From: Melioribacter sp. | GTDB taxonomy: Bacteria; Bacteroidota; Ignavibacteria; Ignavibacteriales; Melioribacteraceae | Direction of reading: 5' to 3' | DNA length: 33,584 nucleotides | Assembly (NCBI GenBank): GCA_018333725.1 | Contig: JAGXSM010000213.1 | Span: 1 to 33,584, forward strand | Shown here: piece by piece, positions 1 through 7,328 of the stretch | Numbering within the stretch: position 1 is the stretch's first letter | Layout: each line of letters starts with the position of its first letter | The notes under the pieces: generated by a model | Seen by the model: only the letters and a program-made list of their open reading frames with translations | What the model was told of the DNA's origin: nothing | Database searches by the model: none | Made by a program: the position numbers and the translations under genes

Positions 1-196
1 TGCAAACGTCATGCTGTTCATACTTCGTATAGTTTGAGATTACCGAAGCGTGATGAATAAAATTTATTTTTTGCAAACGTCATGCTGTTCATACTTCGTA
101 TAGTTTGAGATTACCGAAGCGTGATGAATAAAATTTATTTTTTGCAAACGTCATGCTGAGCGTCCCGAGCAAGGCGAGGGATAGCCGAAGCATGAC
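1..196. repeat. Array of three REP-like palindromic elements, the first two in a 71-bp tandem
   Basis: The 71-bp unit starting TGCAAACGTCATGCTG begins at 1, 72 and 143. Each unit contains a palindromic element with outer arms GTCATGCT and AGC(A/G)TGA(C/T), at 8-54, 79-125 and 150-196. Copies 1 and 2 are identical over the unit and have a small inner hairpin (ATAC-TTC-GTAT at 20-30). Copy 3 shares the left arm but has a GC-rich core with TCCC...GGGA. The window edge cuts the array, so more copies may lie upstream. No reading frame explains this stretch. The outer arms and the short unit fit a REP-type extragenic palindrome family. Confidence 0.85.
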
Positions 197-235
197 TGGA
201 AAGGTAAACAGAACCAGATTAAGTGATGATTACCC

Positions 236-281
236 GTCAGACTTCGACTCACACGACTTTCGTCGTGTGGCTCAGTCTGAC
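236..281. repeat. Second type of palindromic element (two-stem hairpin)
   Basis: The outer arms are GTCAGACT (236-243) and AGTCTGAC (274-281). The inner arms CACACGAC and GTCGTGTG flank a 4-nt TTTC loop at about 258-261. Both stems are perfect 8-bp matches, giving a long hairpin of a different sequence family from the neighbouring GTCATGCT elements. It lies 61 bp upstream of the GIY-YIG gene and has no terminal T run, so it does not look like a terminator. Confidence 0.75.
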
Positions 282-341
282 TTAGATATGCTGAATTAGA
301 CATTCATAGTTTTTATCAATCTGTTTTAAGAAGATTGAGAT

Positions 342-656
342 ATGAGAAAGCAAATGTATGTTTATATTTTAAGATGTTCCGATGGTACTTATTATACTGG
401 AGTTACAAATAATATTGAGCGACGTCTTCAAGAGCATAAATCTGAAAGACATAATAGTTATGTATCAGCAAGATTACCTTTTGAACTTTTTTATTACGAA
501 GAATTTAATAGCCCGTTAATTGCTATTGAAAGAGAAAAACAGATCAAGGGTTGGAGCCGGGCTAAAAAGGAAGCATTAAAATATCGGGATTTTGATAAAC
601 TTAAAATCCTATCAAAAAACAGAAAAGCAAAGCAACATCATATTGTCTATCCTTAG
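342..656 (+). CDS. Small single-domain GIY-YIG endonuclease (UPF0213/YhbQ type)
   Basis: A 104-residue protein that is essentially only the GIY-YIG nuclease fold: YVYIL at residues 6-10, YYTG at 17-20 (the 'YIG' part), NNIERRL at 23-29 with the expected Arg after the second strand, and the REKQIKGW helix at 64-71 whose Glu65 is the likely metal ligand. No DNA-binding domain is fused. The start could be M1 or M5 (354); neither has a strong ribosome binding site. The 3' end is unusual. The last codons and the stop run into a degraded copy of the flanking palindromic repeat (about 632-683), and more copies sit on both sides. The family is known to be a nuclease; its substrate here is unknown. 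The repeat association suggests a possible role in repeat dispersal or processing, comparable in arrangement to RAYT transposases and REPs. Confidence 0.88.
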   Translation: MRKQMYVYILRCSDGTYYTGVTNNIERRLQEHKSERHNSYVSARLPFELFYYEEFNSPLIAIEREKQIKGWSRAKKEALKYRDFDKLKILSKNRKAKQHHIVYP

Positions 657-754
657 TAAAGGGCGAGATTGCCGAAGCGTGATGAATAAAGTTTATTTTT
701 TGCAAACGTCATGCTGAGCGTCCCGAGCAAGGCGAGGGATAGCCGAAGCGTGAC
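632..754. repeat. Downstream repeat copies flanking the GIY-YIG gene
   Basis: About 664-716 repeats the tail and head of the upstream 71-bp unit (GCCGAAGCGTGATGAATAAA, then TGCAAACGTCATGCTG). A full palindrome follows at 708-754, with arms GTCATGCT and AGCGTGAC and the same GC-rich core as the copy at 150-196. A degraded copy begins inside the 3' end of the GIY-YIG gene near 632. The gene is therefore bracketed by direct copies about 560 bp apart. The palindrome at 708-754 sits only 16 bp before the proline dehydrogenase start, so it must lie in that gene's leader or promoter. Confidence 0.8.
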
Positions 755-770
755 TTGAGATTGGAGAATA

Positions 771-1703
771 ATGAGCTTAACCAGAAACATCCTATTGTGG
801 ATGTCTGAAAATAAATTTATGAAAGAACGAATTCCAAAACTGGGATTCGTTCGAAAAGCTGTAAAAAAATTCATGCCGGGTGAAACCGAAGATTTTGCCC
901 TCGATGCTGCGGCACAGTTTTCACAATTTGGTATTCCCTCAGTTTTTACAAAACTGGGTGAAAACATTACACAAATTTCTGAAGCAGATTTAGTCCGAGA
1001 TCATTACTTAAAATTGATTGAGAAAATTGTTGAAAGAAAATTGGATATTGAAATTTCTGTAAAGCTCACCCAGCTCGGTTTTGATCACTCGGAAGAAGAA
1101 ACCTATAATAACTTTATAGCCATAGTTAAGAAAGCTAAAGAGAAGCTCGGCAACTCTGTTTTTATTGATATGGAAAGCAGCATTTACACTCAAAGAACAC
1201 TCGACTTTTATAAAAAGTGCAAAAAAGATTTTGAAAATGTTGGTCTATGCTTACAAGCCTATTTATTTAGAACGCAGAATGATATAGAAGAATTATTTAG
1301 TATTAATCCATCAATCAGAATGGTGAAAGGCGCATATAAAGAACCGCACAGCCTGGTGTTTAAGGACAAGCCAATGGTGGATGAGAACTTTTTTGTTTGC
1401 GCAAATAAACTTTTGCTGCAGTCAAAACAAAATAACATCAGACCGGTTTTTGCAACACACGATGAAAAACTTATTAAGCGAATAACACAGGAAGCTGATC
1501 GCATCGGTATTAAAAAGTCTGCGTACGAGTTTCAGATGCTGTACGGAATAAAGACCACTTTACAAAAACAGCTTGCAAAAGATGGTTATCAATTCCGTGT
1601 TTTAATTGCATACGGCGAATCGTGGTATCCGTGGTACATGCGCCGGCTTGCAGAACGTCCGGCAAATATCTGGTTTGTAATTAAAAACATATTCTCTAAT
1701 TAG
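771..1703 (+). CDS. Monofunctional proline (or hydroxyproline) dehydrogenase, PRODH family
   Basis: An FAD-dependent (beta/alpha)8-barrel enzyme that oxidises L-proline to 1-pyrroline-5-carboxylate, or the 4-hydroxy forms. Its 310 residues match the short single-domain Thermus/Deinococcus type rather than full PutA. Visible motifs are SVKLTQLG, DMESS, FATHDEKLI, EFQMLYG and the carboxylate-binding Arg pair R291/R292 in WYMRRLAERPAN. The position corresponding to E. coli PutA Tyr540, which disfavours hydroxyproline, appears to be Leu278 (RVLIAYG), so substrate preference is open. It is followed after 38 bp by the HOGA1-like aldolase in the same direction, likely one transcript through the aminotransferase at 5145-6260. 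The partner P5C dehydrogenase is at 10535-12172, not adjacent. A palindromic repeat lies immediately upstream. Confidence 0.92.
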   Translation: MSLTRNILLWMSENKFMKERIPKLGFVRKAVKKFMPGETEDFALDAAAQFSQFGIPSVFTKLGENITQISEADLVRDHYLKLIEKIVERKLDIEISVKLTQLGFDHSEEETYNNFIAIVKKAKEKLGNSVFIDMESSIYTQRTLDFYKKCKKDFENVGLCLQAYLFRTQNDIEELFSINPSIRMVKGAYKEPHSLVFKDKPMVDENFFVCANKLLLQSKQNNIRPVFATHDEKLIKRITQEADRIGIKKSAYEFQMLYGIKTTLQKQLAKDGYQFRVLIAYGESWYPWYMRRLAERPANIWFVIKNIFSN

Positions 1704-1741
1704 ATTCACTTTTCGGAATAAGAACAACACATGAGCAATCT

Positions 1742-2626
1742 ATGAAACAGTTAAAAGGAATTATGCCTCCAATAACAACTCCATTTGTAAATGGTGAACT
1801 TGCTGCAGACAAACTTGAATTCAACATTAACAGGTGGAATAAAACCGGATTAACCGGTTATGTCGTAATGGGTTCTAACGGTGAATCTGTTTTCTTAACA
1901 CGGGATGAAAAATTAAAACTTGTTGAGATTACAAAAAAATCGGCATCGCCGGATAAATTGATTATTGCCGGAACCGGAAGCGATTCAATAAAAGAAACAA
2001 TTTCTCTTTCAAACGAATCTGCCGAAAGAGGTGCAGACTTTGCATTAATACTAACACCTTCATTTTATAAATCCGAAATGAAACATAATGCATTCATAAA
2101 ATATTTTACGGCAGTTGCTGATGCTGTAAAAATTCCTGTAATTATTTATAACGTACCCAAATTCACCGGTGTTGATATCGAAGCCGAAACTGTATCAAAG
2201 TTATCTGAACATCAGAATATTGTTGGAATAAAGAACAGTTCAGAAAACGTTCGGCAGAACAATGAATTTGTATTTTCAACAGATAATAATTTTTCGGTAA
2301 TTGTTGGAACAGCTTCTATGCTCTATTCAGGATTTACCTCAGGATGTGCCGGCGGCATTCTTGCACTTGCAAATATTGCCCCCGATCAGTGCGTTGCAAT
2401 TCAGAACCATATAGAAAAAGGAAACCTGAAAGAAGCATTAGAAATCCAGAACAGAATGATCCCGGTTAATAAAGCTGTAACCGCTAAATTTGGCGTGGCA
2501 GGATTAAAAGCTGCTATGGATATGCTCGGCTATTTCGGAGGCGAACCAAGAGCTCCTCTTTCACCGTTAAATGAAAAGAGTATGGAAGAACTTAAACAGA
2601 TTCTTCTTTTAGCCGGCTTGCAATAA
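1742..2626 (+). CDS. DapA-superfamily aldolase, 4-hydroxy-2-oxoglutarate aldolase (HOGA1)-like
   Basis: A 294-residue class I (Schiff base) aldolase of the DHDPS/NAL superfamily. Lys164 in VGIKNSS is the imine lysine and Tyr136 in IIYNVP is the proton-relay tyrosine. The residue 44-48 motif is GSNGE, as I remember it for animal HOGA1, rather than the GTTGE of authentic dihydrodipicolinate synthase. The C-terminal block with KFGVAGLK, GYFGG and RAPL also resembles HOGA1 as I recall it. HOGA1 splits 4-hydroxy-2-oxoglutarate into pyruvate and glyoxylate in hydroxyproline breakdown. The neighbours support this: a PRODH upstream, an alanine-glyoxylate-type aminotransferase downstream and an ALDH4A1-type dehydrogenase nearby. 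Alternatives are dihydrodipicolinate synthase or a 2-keto-3-deoxy sugar acid aldolase, the latter because a GH2 glycosidase follows directly. Confidence 0.85.
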   Translation: MKQLKGIMPPITTPFVNGELAADKLEFNINRWNKTGLTGYVVMGSNGESVFLTRDEKLKLVEITKKSASPDKLIIAGTGSDSIKETISLSNESAERGADFALILTPSFYKSEMKHNAFIKYFTAVADAVKIPVIIYNVPKFTGVDIEAETVSKLSEHQNIVGIKNSSENVRQNNEFVFSTDNNFSVIVGTASMLYSGFTSGCAGGILALANIAPDQCVAIQNHIEKGNLKEALEIQNRMIPVNKAVTAKFGVAGLKAAMDMLGYFGGEPRAPLSPLNEKSMEELKQILLLAGLQ

Positions 2627-2663
2627 CTGATTAAAAATATCTTTTCAATAAATCGGTCCATTT

Positions 2664-5120
2664 ATGAAAACATGGAAATTATTAGCCGTTGTTTTCTTCA
2701 TATCATTTTTTATCAACCATGCTCAAACTAAATTATTATCAATCCCATCTGAGCGCGAGAAACTTCTGATGGATTTCAACTGGAGATTTCACTTTGGCAA
2801 TTCAGAAGATCATCAGAAAGATTTTAATTACGGTTTGGAAGAACCATTCGCTAAAGCCGGTGCGGGTAACAGCGTTTTAAGAAACGATTTTGTTGACTCT
2901 ACCTGGAGAATATTAGATTTACCACATGATTGGGCTGTTGAACTTCCATTTCAAAATCGAATTGAAGATGATCAAATAGTTGCACACGGTTATAAACCGA
3001 TCGGCAAAAAATTCCCTGAAACAAGTATCGGCTGGTATAGAAAAACATTTAACATTCCTTCAAGTGATAGAGGAAAAAGATTTACAATAAAGTTCGATGG
3101 GGTTTTCCGGGATTGTCATGTCTGGCTTAACGGGCATCTTCTTGGAAGAAATTTGAGCGGATACAGTGAGTTCAGTTATGATATAACAGACTATTTGCTT
3201 TACGACAAACCGAACGCACTTGTAGTTAGAGTTGATGCAACATTTTATGAAGGTTGGTTTTACGAAGGCGCTGGAATTTACCGCCATGTCTGGCTTATTA
3301 AAACAAATCCGCTTCACATTCCGCTTTATGGAACATACGTTACAACCGAAGTACTAAAAGGAAATGCTGACATTGAGATTGAAACCGATCTGAAAAATGT
3401 TTTTAACTCTGCTCAGAAATTTGTACTTCATTCTTTTATAATAGACAGTAAGAATAATATTGTCGGCAGTAATTCAACTAAAACTGAGATTGATCCATTC
3501 GGAGAAAAAAAGATTACTGAGAAAATTAATATTAAGAACCCGTCTCTCTGGTCAATTGAAACACCAACACTTTATAAGCTAGTTTCGGTCATTGAAAAAA
3601 ATAATCAGGTTGTTGATAGAGTTGAAACTACATTTGGAATAAGAAAAATTACATTTGATAAGGACAAAGGATTTTTCTTAAACGGGAAACATGTTAAGAT
3701 AAAAGGGGTCTGCTGCCATCAGGATCATGCTGGAGTTGGTTCAGCATTACCAGACCGGCTGCAATACTATAGGATTGAGTTATTAAAAGAGATGGGTTGT
3801 AATGCGTATCGGACAAGTCATAATCCTCCTACAAATGAATTACTTGATGCATGCGATAAACTTGGAATGCTGGTGCTTGATGAAAACCGGCTTATTGGAA
3901 GTAGTCCGGAATTTATCAGCCAATTTGAAAGATTAATTCTGAGAGATCGAAACCATCCTTCAATTATTGCATGGTCTTTGGGTAACGAAGAATGGGCGAT
4001 TCAAACAATAGAAGTTGGAAAACAAATTGCCTTATCTCTCATGCAGATCCAAAAGAAACTCGATTCGTCCAGATTATCTACCTATGCAGCCAATACACCC
4101 AGGTACGAAGGAATAAATAGCGTAATCGATTTACGTGGATTTAATTATATGAAAATTTGCAACATCGATAAATACCGTCAGGATCATCCCGAACAAATTT
4201 TATGGGGAACAGAAGAAGTTAGCAATCTTTGCACTCGTGGAATCTATTCTAACATTCCCGAAGAAGGTTTTATGGCAGATTATGATACTAACTTCCCGGG
4301 GTGGGGATCGACTGCAGAAAAATTCTGGACTTTTTATGACGAGCGCGAATGGCTCGCCGGAGGATTTGTCTGGACGGGATTCGATTACCGCGGTGAACCG
4401 ACTCCTTATAAATGGCCGTGTATCAATTCACACTTTGGAATTATGGATATGTGCGGATTTCCAAAAAATGTTTACTACTATTATCAGTCATGGTGGAGCG
4501 TCAAAGATGTTCTTCATATTTTCCCTCACTGGAACTGGCAAGGGAAAGTTGGAGATACAATAAACGTTTGGTGCTATTCGAACTGCGATAATGTTGAATT
4601 GTTTTTAAATGGAAGAAGTCTGGGTAAAAAAGATGTGATTAAAAATTCTCATCTGGAATGGAATGTTATTTATGAGCAGGGAATTCTTGAAGCTAAGGGA
4701 ATGAAAAATGGAAAAGAAATTTACTCTAAAGTACAGACCACCGGAGAAACTTATACGGTAGTTTTAACTCCCGATAGAAAAAAAATAAATGCTGATGGAG
4801 AAGATATTTCTATTGTGAATGTAATTGCAATTGATTTCGATGGTAATGAAGTTCCTACAGCAAATGAATCGTTAGTCTTCGAAATAAAAGGTAATGGGAC
4901 AATTATCGGAGTTGGAAACGGTAACCCGAGCAGTCACGAACCGGATAAGTACTTGAAGGGGAATTACAAACGCTCCCTATTCAATGGTAAATGTCAGGTA
5001 ATAGTACAATCAACAAAAGAAGCCGGAGAAATTGTTTTAACAGCTCGTTCAGAAAGATTAAAATCTGCAGCAGTCGAGTTAACAACATTAAAAACAGAAC
5101 TTAGACCGGCTGTAAAATAA
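2664..5120 (+). CDS. Secreted glycoside hydrolase family 2 (beta-galactosidase-like)
   Basis: An 818-residue exported glycosidase. Residues 1-20 form a signal peptide (KLLAVVFFISFFINHAQ). Next come the GH2 sugar-binding jelly roll (about 40-215, with GWYRKTF and YEGAGIYRHVW), an Ig-like sandwich (about 220-320) and the TIM barrel (about 325-610, starting FFLNGKHVKIKGVCCHQDH). Glu442 in SLGNEEW is the likely acid/base, and Glu517 or Glu518 in LWGTEEVS the likely nucleophile. The C-terminal part resembles a DUF4982-type domain followed by a bacterial Ig-like domain, the usual Bacteroidota arrangement. The substrate cannot be read from sequence; beta-galactosides are the default. It sits between the HOGA1-like aldolase and the aminotransferase with gaps of 37 and 24 bp, so it is probably co-transcribed with amino-acid catabolic genes, which is unexpected. 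Confidence 0.9.
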   Translation: MKTWKLLAVVFFISFFINHAQTKLLSIPSEREKLLMDFNWRFHFGNSEDHQKDFNYGLEEPFAKAGAGNSVLRNDFVDSTWRILDLPHDWAVELPFQNRIEDDQIVAHGYKPIGKKFPETSIGWYRKTFNIPSSDRGKRFTIKFDGVFRDCHVWLNGHLLGRNLSGYSEFSYDITDYLLYDKPNALVVRVDATFYEGWFYEGAGIYRHVWLIKTNPLHIPLYGTYVTTEVLKGNADIEIETDLKNVFNSAQKFVLHSFIIDSKNNIVGSNSTKTEIDPFGEKKITEKINIKNPSLWSIETPTLYKLVSVIEKNNQVVDRVETTFGIRKITFDKDKGFFLNGKHVKIKGVCCHQDHAGVGSALPDRLQYYRIELLKEMGCNAYRTSHNPPTNELLDACDKLGMLVLDENRLIGSSPEFISQFERLILRDRNHPSIIAWSLGNEEWAIQTIEVGKQIALSLMQIQKKLDSSRLSTYAANTPRYEGINSVIDLRGFNYMKICNIDKYRQDHPEQILWGTEEVSNLCTRGIYSNIPEEGFMADYDTNFPGWGSTAEKFWTFYDEREWLAGGFVWTGFDYRGEPTPYKWPCINSHFGIMDMCGFPKNVYYYYQSWWSVKDVLHIFPHWNWQGKVGDTINVWCYSNCDNVELFLNGRSLGKKDVIKNSHLEWNVIYEQGILEAKGMKNGKEIYSKVQTTGETYTVVLTPDRKKINADGEDISIVNVIAIDFDGNEVPTANESLVFEIKGNGTIIGVGNGNPSSHEPDKYLKGNYKRSLFNGKCQVIVQSTKEAGEIVLTARSERLKSAAVELTTLKTELRPAVK

Positions 5121-5144
5121 ATTTTTTATTATCAGAGGAATATT

Positions 5145-6260
5145 ATGAGTAGTTCTTTTACACCTTTTAACAGAATATTGATGGGACCCGGTCCATCAAA
5201 TGTAAATCCAAAAGTTTTACAAGCATTATCCAAACCGGCTCTTGGTCATCTCGATCCGCAATTCATCGGATTGATGGATGAAATAAAAGATCTATTGCGA
5301 TACACATTCAAAACCGAGAACGAAGCAACGTTTGTTCTCTCCGGTCCGGGTTCTCTTGGAATGGAAGCTTGTCTTGTAAATCTTATTCACCCGGGCGATA
5401 AAGTTATTGTATGTGTCGGTGGATATTTCGCTAACAGGATGACTCAAATTGTTGAAAAGATCGGAGGCAATCTTGTAACAGTAAAAGAAACCTGGGGACG
5501 TGCAATCGATCCGGAGAACCTTGAACATTCACTTAAACAGAATCCCGATACAAAAGTGGTTGCATTTGTACATGCCGAAACATCTACCGGAGCTTTATCG
5601 GATATAAAAACACTTTCGGGTATTGCTCATAAATATGGGGCATTTGTAATTGCAGACACGGTTACTTCACTCGGTGCAGTTGAAGTCAGGATTGATGAAT
5701 GGAAAATTGATGCTGCGTATTCATGTTCTCAGAAAGGTCTTGCGTGTGTTGCGGGTATGTCGCCTATTACATTCAGTCAGCATGCGGTCGAGTTTATTAA
5801 GAACAGAAAAATTCCGGTTCAAAGCTGGTTCAACGATTTGAATCTTCTATTAAGTTATTGGAATGGTCCCGGTAAAAGAGCATATCATCATACCGCGCCA
5901 AGTAATCAGTTCTATGGATTGCATGAAGCATTGCTGTTATTGAAAGAAGAAGGAATTGAAAACTCATGGCAAAGGCACAAAGAAAATAGTGTTAAATTAA
6001 TCTTACGGCTAAAAGAATTGGGATTAGAGCCGCTCGTTCCTGAAAATGAAAGAATACCAAACCTGCTAACAATTAAAATTCCCCATGGTGTTGATGAATT
6101 AAAAGTAAGAACTGAATTGTTAAACAAGCATAACCTTGAAATTGGCGCTGGCTTGGGAGAACTTGCCGGAAAAGTTTGGCGAATCGGTTTAATGGGTTAC
6201 AATTCCAATGAAAAAATGATTGATTATTGTATTGGCGCTTTCAAAGATGTGTTGAAATAA
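5145..6260 (+). CDS. Class V aminotransferase, alanine-glyoxylate aminotransferase (AGXT)-like
   Basis: A 371-residue fold-type I PLP enzyme. The N-terminus has LMGPGPSNVNPKV. Lys197 in SCSQKGL is the PLP lysine. YHHTAPSN (around 247-254) and KVWRIGLMGYN near the C-terminus match alanine-glyoxylate and serine-glyoxylate aminotransferases. The reaction would turn glyoxylate plus alanine (or serine) into glycine plus pyruvate (or hydroxypyruvate). An AGAGGAA Shine-Dalgarno precedes the ATG. It closes the 771-6260 run, and glyoxylate is the product expected from the HOGA1-like aldolase two genes upstream, so the two fit as consecutive steps. Serine-pyruvate or other small amino-acid transaminase activity is possible. 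I see no clear terminator after it. Confidence 0.9.
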   Translation: MSSSFTPFNRILMGPGPSNVNPKVLQALSKPALGHLDPQFIGLMDEIKDLLRYTFKTENEATFVLSGPGSLGMEACLVNLIHPGDKVIVCVGGYFANRMTQIVEKIGGNLVTVKETWGRAIDPENLEHSLKQNPDTKVVAFVHAETSTGALSDIKTLSGIAHKYGAFVIADTVTSLGAVEVRIDEWKIDAAYSCSQKGLACVAGMSPITFSQHAVEFIKNRKIPVQSWFNDLNLLLSYWNGPGKRAYHHTAPSNQFYGLHEALLLLKEEGIENSWQRHKENSVKLILRLKELGLEPLVPENERIPNLLTIKIPHGVDELKVRTELLNKHNLEIGAGLGELAGKVWRIGLMGYNSNEKMIDYCIGAFKDVLK

Positions 6261-6311
6261 CAAGTTGGAATTAATAAAGACTGGTCAATAAGAAAATTTT
6301 TAAAAAATAAC

Positions 6312-6340
6312 TTGACAAACTGCTGAACAATAATTATTTT
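6312..6340 (+). promoter_or_regulatory. Possible promoter for the 6380-10337 operon
   Basis: A TTGACA hexamer at 6312-6317 lies 17 bp before TATTTT at 6335-6340, about 40 bp upstream of the 6380 start. The spacing suits a sigma-70-like promoter. An imperfect CTTTA-N5-TAAAG inverted repeat follows immediately (6343-6357). Promoter consensus in this group is often different, so this is weak. Confidence 0.35.
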
Positions 6341-6379
6341 CACTTTAGAAATTAAAGCACTTTGTAAAAGGGAAGAAAA

Positions 6380-6976
6380 ATGGACGATAAAACAGCATTA
6401 GAGGAATTACAGTTCATACGGAAAGTAATCGATGAAACGCGTCAAAGCGTTGTTTACAACGGCAAGGATTCTATTTTCTGGGGCATAATTATAATAATAG
6501 GGATGATGTCAACTTATATTTTGGTTATAAACGAGATCTACTTTAGATATGCTTATATCTGGTTAGTATTGATCTCTATTGGTTGGGTTTATTCACTCTA
6601 TAATGGTAAAAAGCAAAAAGCAAAATTCCCCTCAACTTTTGCTGGTAAACTTATTGGATATGTATGGGGTATGGCTGGCATTTCAATGACAATTATTGGT
6701 TTTGTCGGAACTTATAGTGGAGCTGTTAGCCCTATGGGAATTAGTCCCATTGCTTGCATAATAATGGGCGGAGCTTACTTCCTAACCGGAAAGTTGTGTG
6801 AAGCAAAGTGGATAAGCAATTTATCCTACGGTTGGTGGATCGGCGGAACTGCATTATTATTTATTAAAACTGTCGAATCGTTTTTAATTATGTCTCTATT
6901 AATGTTATTTTTTCAGACAATACCCGGAATAATAATTTATAGAAAGTACAAAAAAGAGATAGCGGTAAAATCGTGA
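6380..6976 (+). CDS. Integral membrane protein paired with a winged-helix regulator
   Basis: A 198-residue protein with a short charged N-terminus (DDKTALEELQFIRKVIDETRQ) followed by about five or six hydrophobic segments: around 32-52, 58-75, 90-112, 118-136 and 150-190. No enzymatic motif is visible. The stop codon overlaps the GTG start of the next gene by 4 bp (GTGA), so the two are translationally coupled. Small membrane proteins coupled to HTH_34-type regulators recur in Bacteroidota. A sensor or regulator-anchoring role is plausible but not shown. Confidence 0.75.
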   Translation: MDDKTALEELQFIRKVIDETRQSVVYNGKDSIFWGIIIIIGMMSTYILVINEIYFRYAYIWLVLISIGWVYSLYNGKKQKAKFPSTFAGKLIGYVWGMAGISMTIIGFVGTYSGAVSPMGISPIACIIMGGAYFLTGKLCEAKWISNLSYGWWIGGTALLFIKTVESFLIMSLLMLFFQTIPGIIIYRKYKKEIAVKS

Positions 6977-7269
6977 GCCAGTTCGATTATCAACAAATTG
7001 ACGACATAATTCATTCTAGAATTAGATTAGCTATTATGGCTCTTTTAATTTCCATAGAAGAAGCGGAATTTAATTTTATAAAGGAAAAAGTTAATACGAC
7101 TGATGGAAACCTAAGTGTCCACATTCGAAAACTTGAAGAAGCTGGTTATGTATCTATTAAAAAGGAATTTGTTGATCGAAAACCAAGAACAACTTATGCT
7201 CTTACAAAAAATGGAAGAAAAGCTTTTGAAATTTATCTTGATCATTTAGAGAAGCTAATCAAAAAATAA
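6973..7269 (+). CDS. Winged-helix transcriptional regulator (HTH_34 / MarR-PadR-like)
   Basis: A 98-residue single-domain winged helix. RIRLAIMALLISIEEAEFNFIKEKVNTTDGNLSVH provides helices 1-3, with TTDGNLSVHIRKLEEAGYV as the recognition helix region. KKEFVDRKPRTTYALTKNGRKAF is the wing. This is the HTH_34 pattern. The start is GTG at 6973, overlapping the upstream stop by 4 bp. The reading frame gives no better in-frame start. It lies between its membrane partner and the exported TPR-like and TonB-receptor genes. A perfect inverted repeat 15 bp after its stop (7285-7301) is a candidate operator. Confidence 0.88.
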   Translation: MSQFDYQQIDDIIHSRIRLAIMALLISIEEAEFNFIKEKVNTTDGNLSVHIRKLEEAGYVSIKKEFVDRKPRTTYALTKNGRKAFEIYLDHLEKLIKK

Positions 7270-7284
7270 TTTTTTTGTTTATAT

Positions 7285-7301
7285 ACTTTATAAAATAAAG
7301 T
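7285..7301. promoter_or_regulatory. Candidate operator: perfect inverted repeat ACTTTAT-AAA-ATAAAGT
   Basis: Two perfect 7-bp arms with a 3-bp spacer lie in the 59-bp gap between the winged-helix regulator and the TPR-like gene. The same arms recur as ACTTTATAAAGT at 17966-17977, and an imperfect version lies at 6343-6357 before the operon. Recurrence near the regulator suggests a binding site. AT-rich sequence makes chance palindromes common, hence modest confidence. Confidence 0.4.
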
Positions 7302-7328
7302 TCTTTATACAATAACAAAGAGGTTAAC

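Noticed and set aside
1-196. 71-bp tandem units as a CRISPR array
   Set aside because: The whole unit including the would-be spacer is repeated almost exactly, there are only two or three units, and no cas genes are present. Extragenic palindromes explain it better.
1742-2626. dapA (lysine biosynthesis) as the primary call
   Set aside because: GSNGE instead of GTTGE, the HOGA1-like C-terminal block and the PRODH/AGXT context favour a catabolic aldolase. Kept as an alternative, not excluded.
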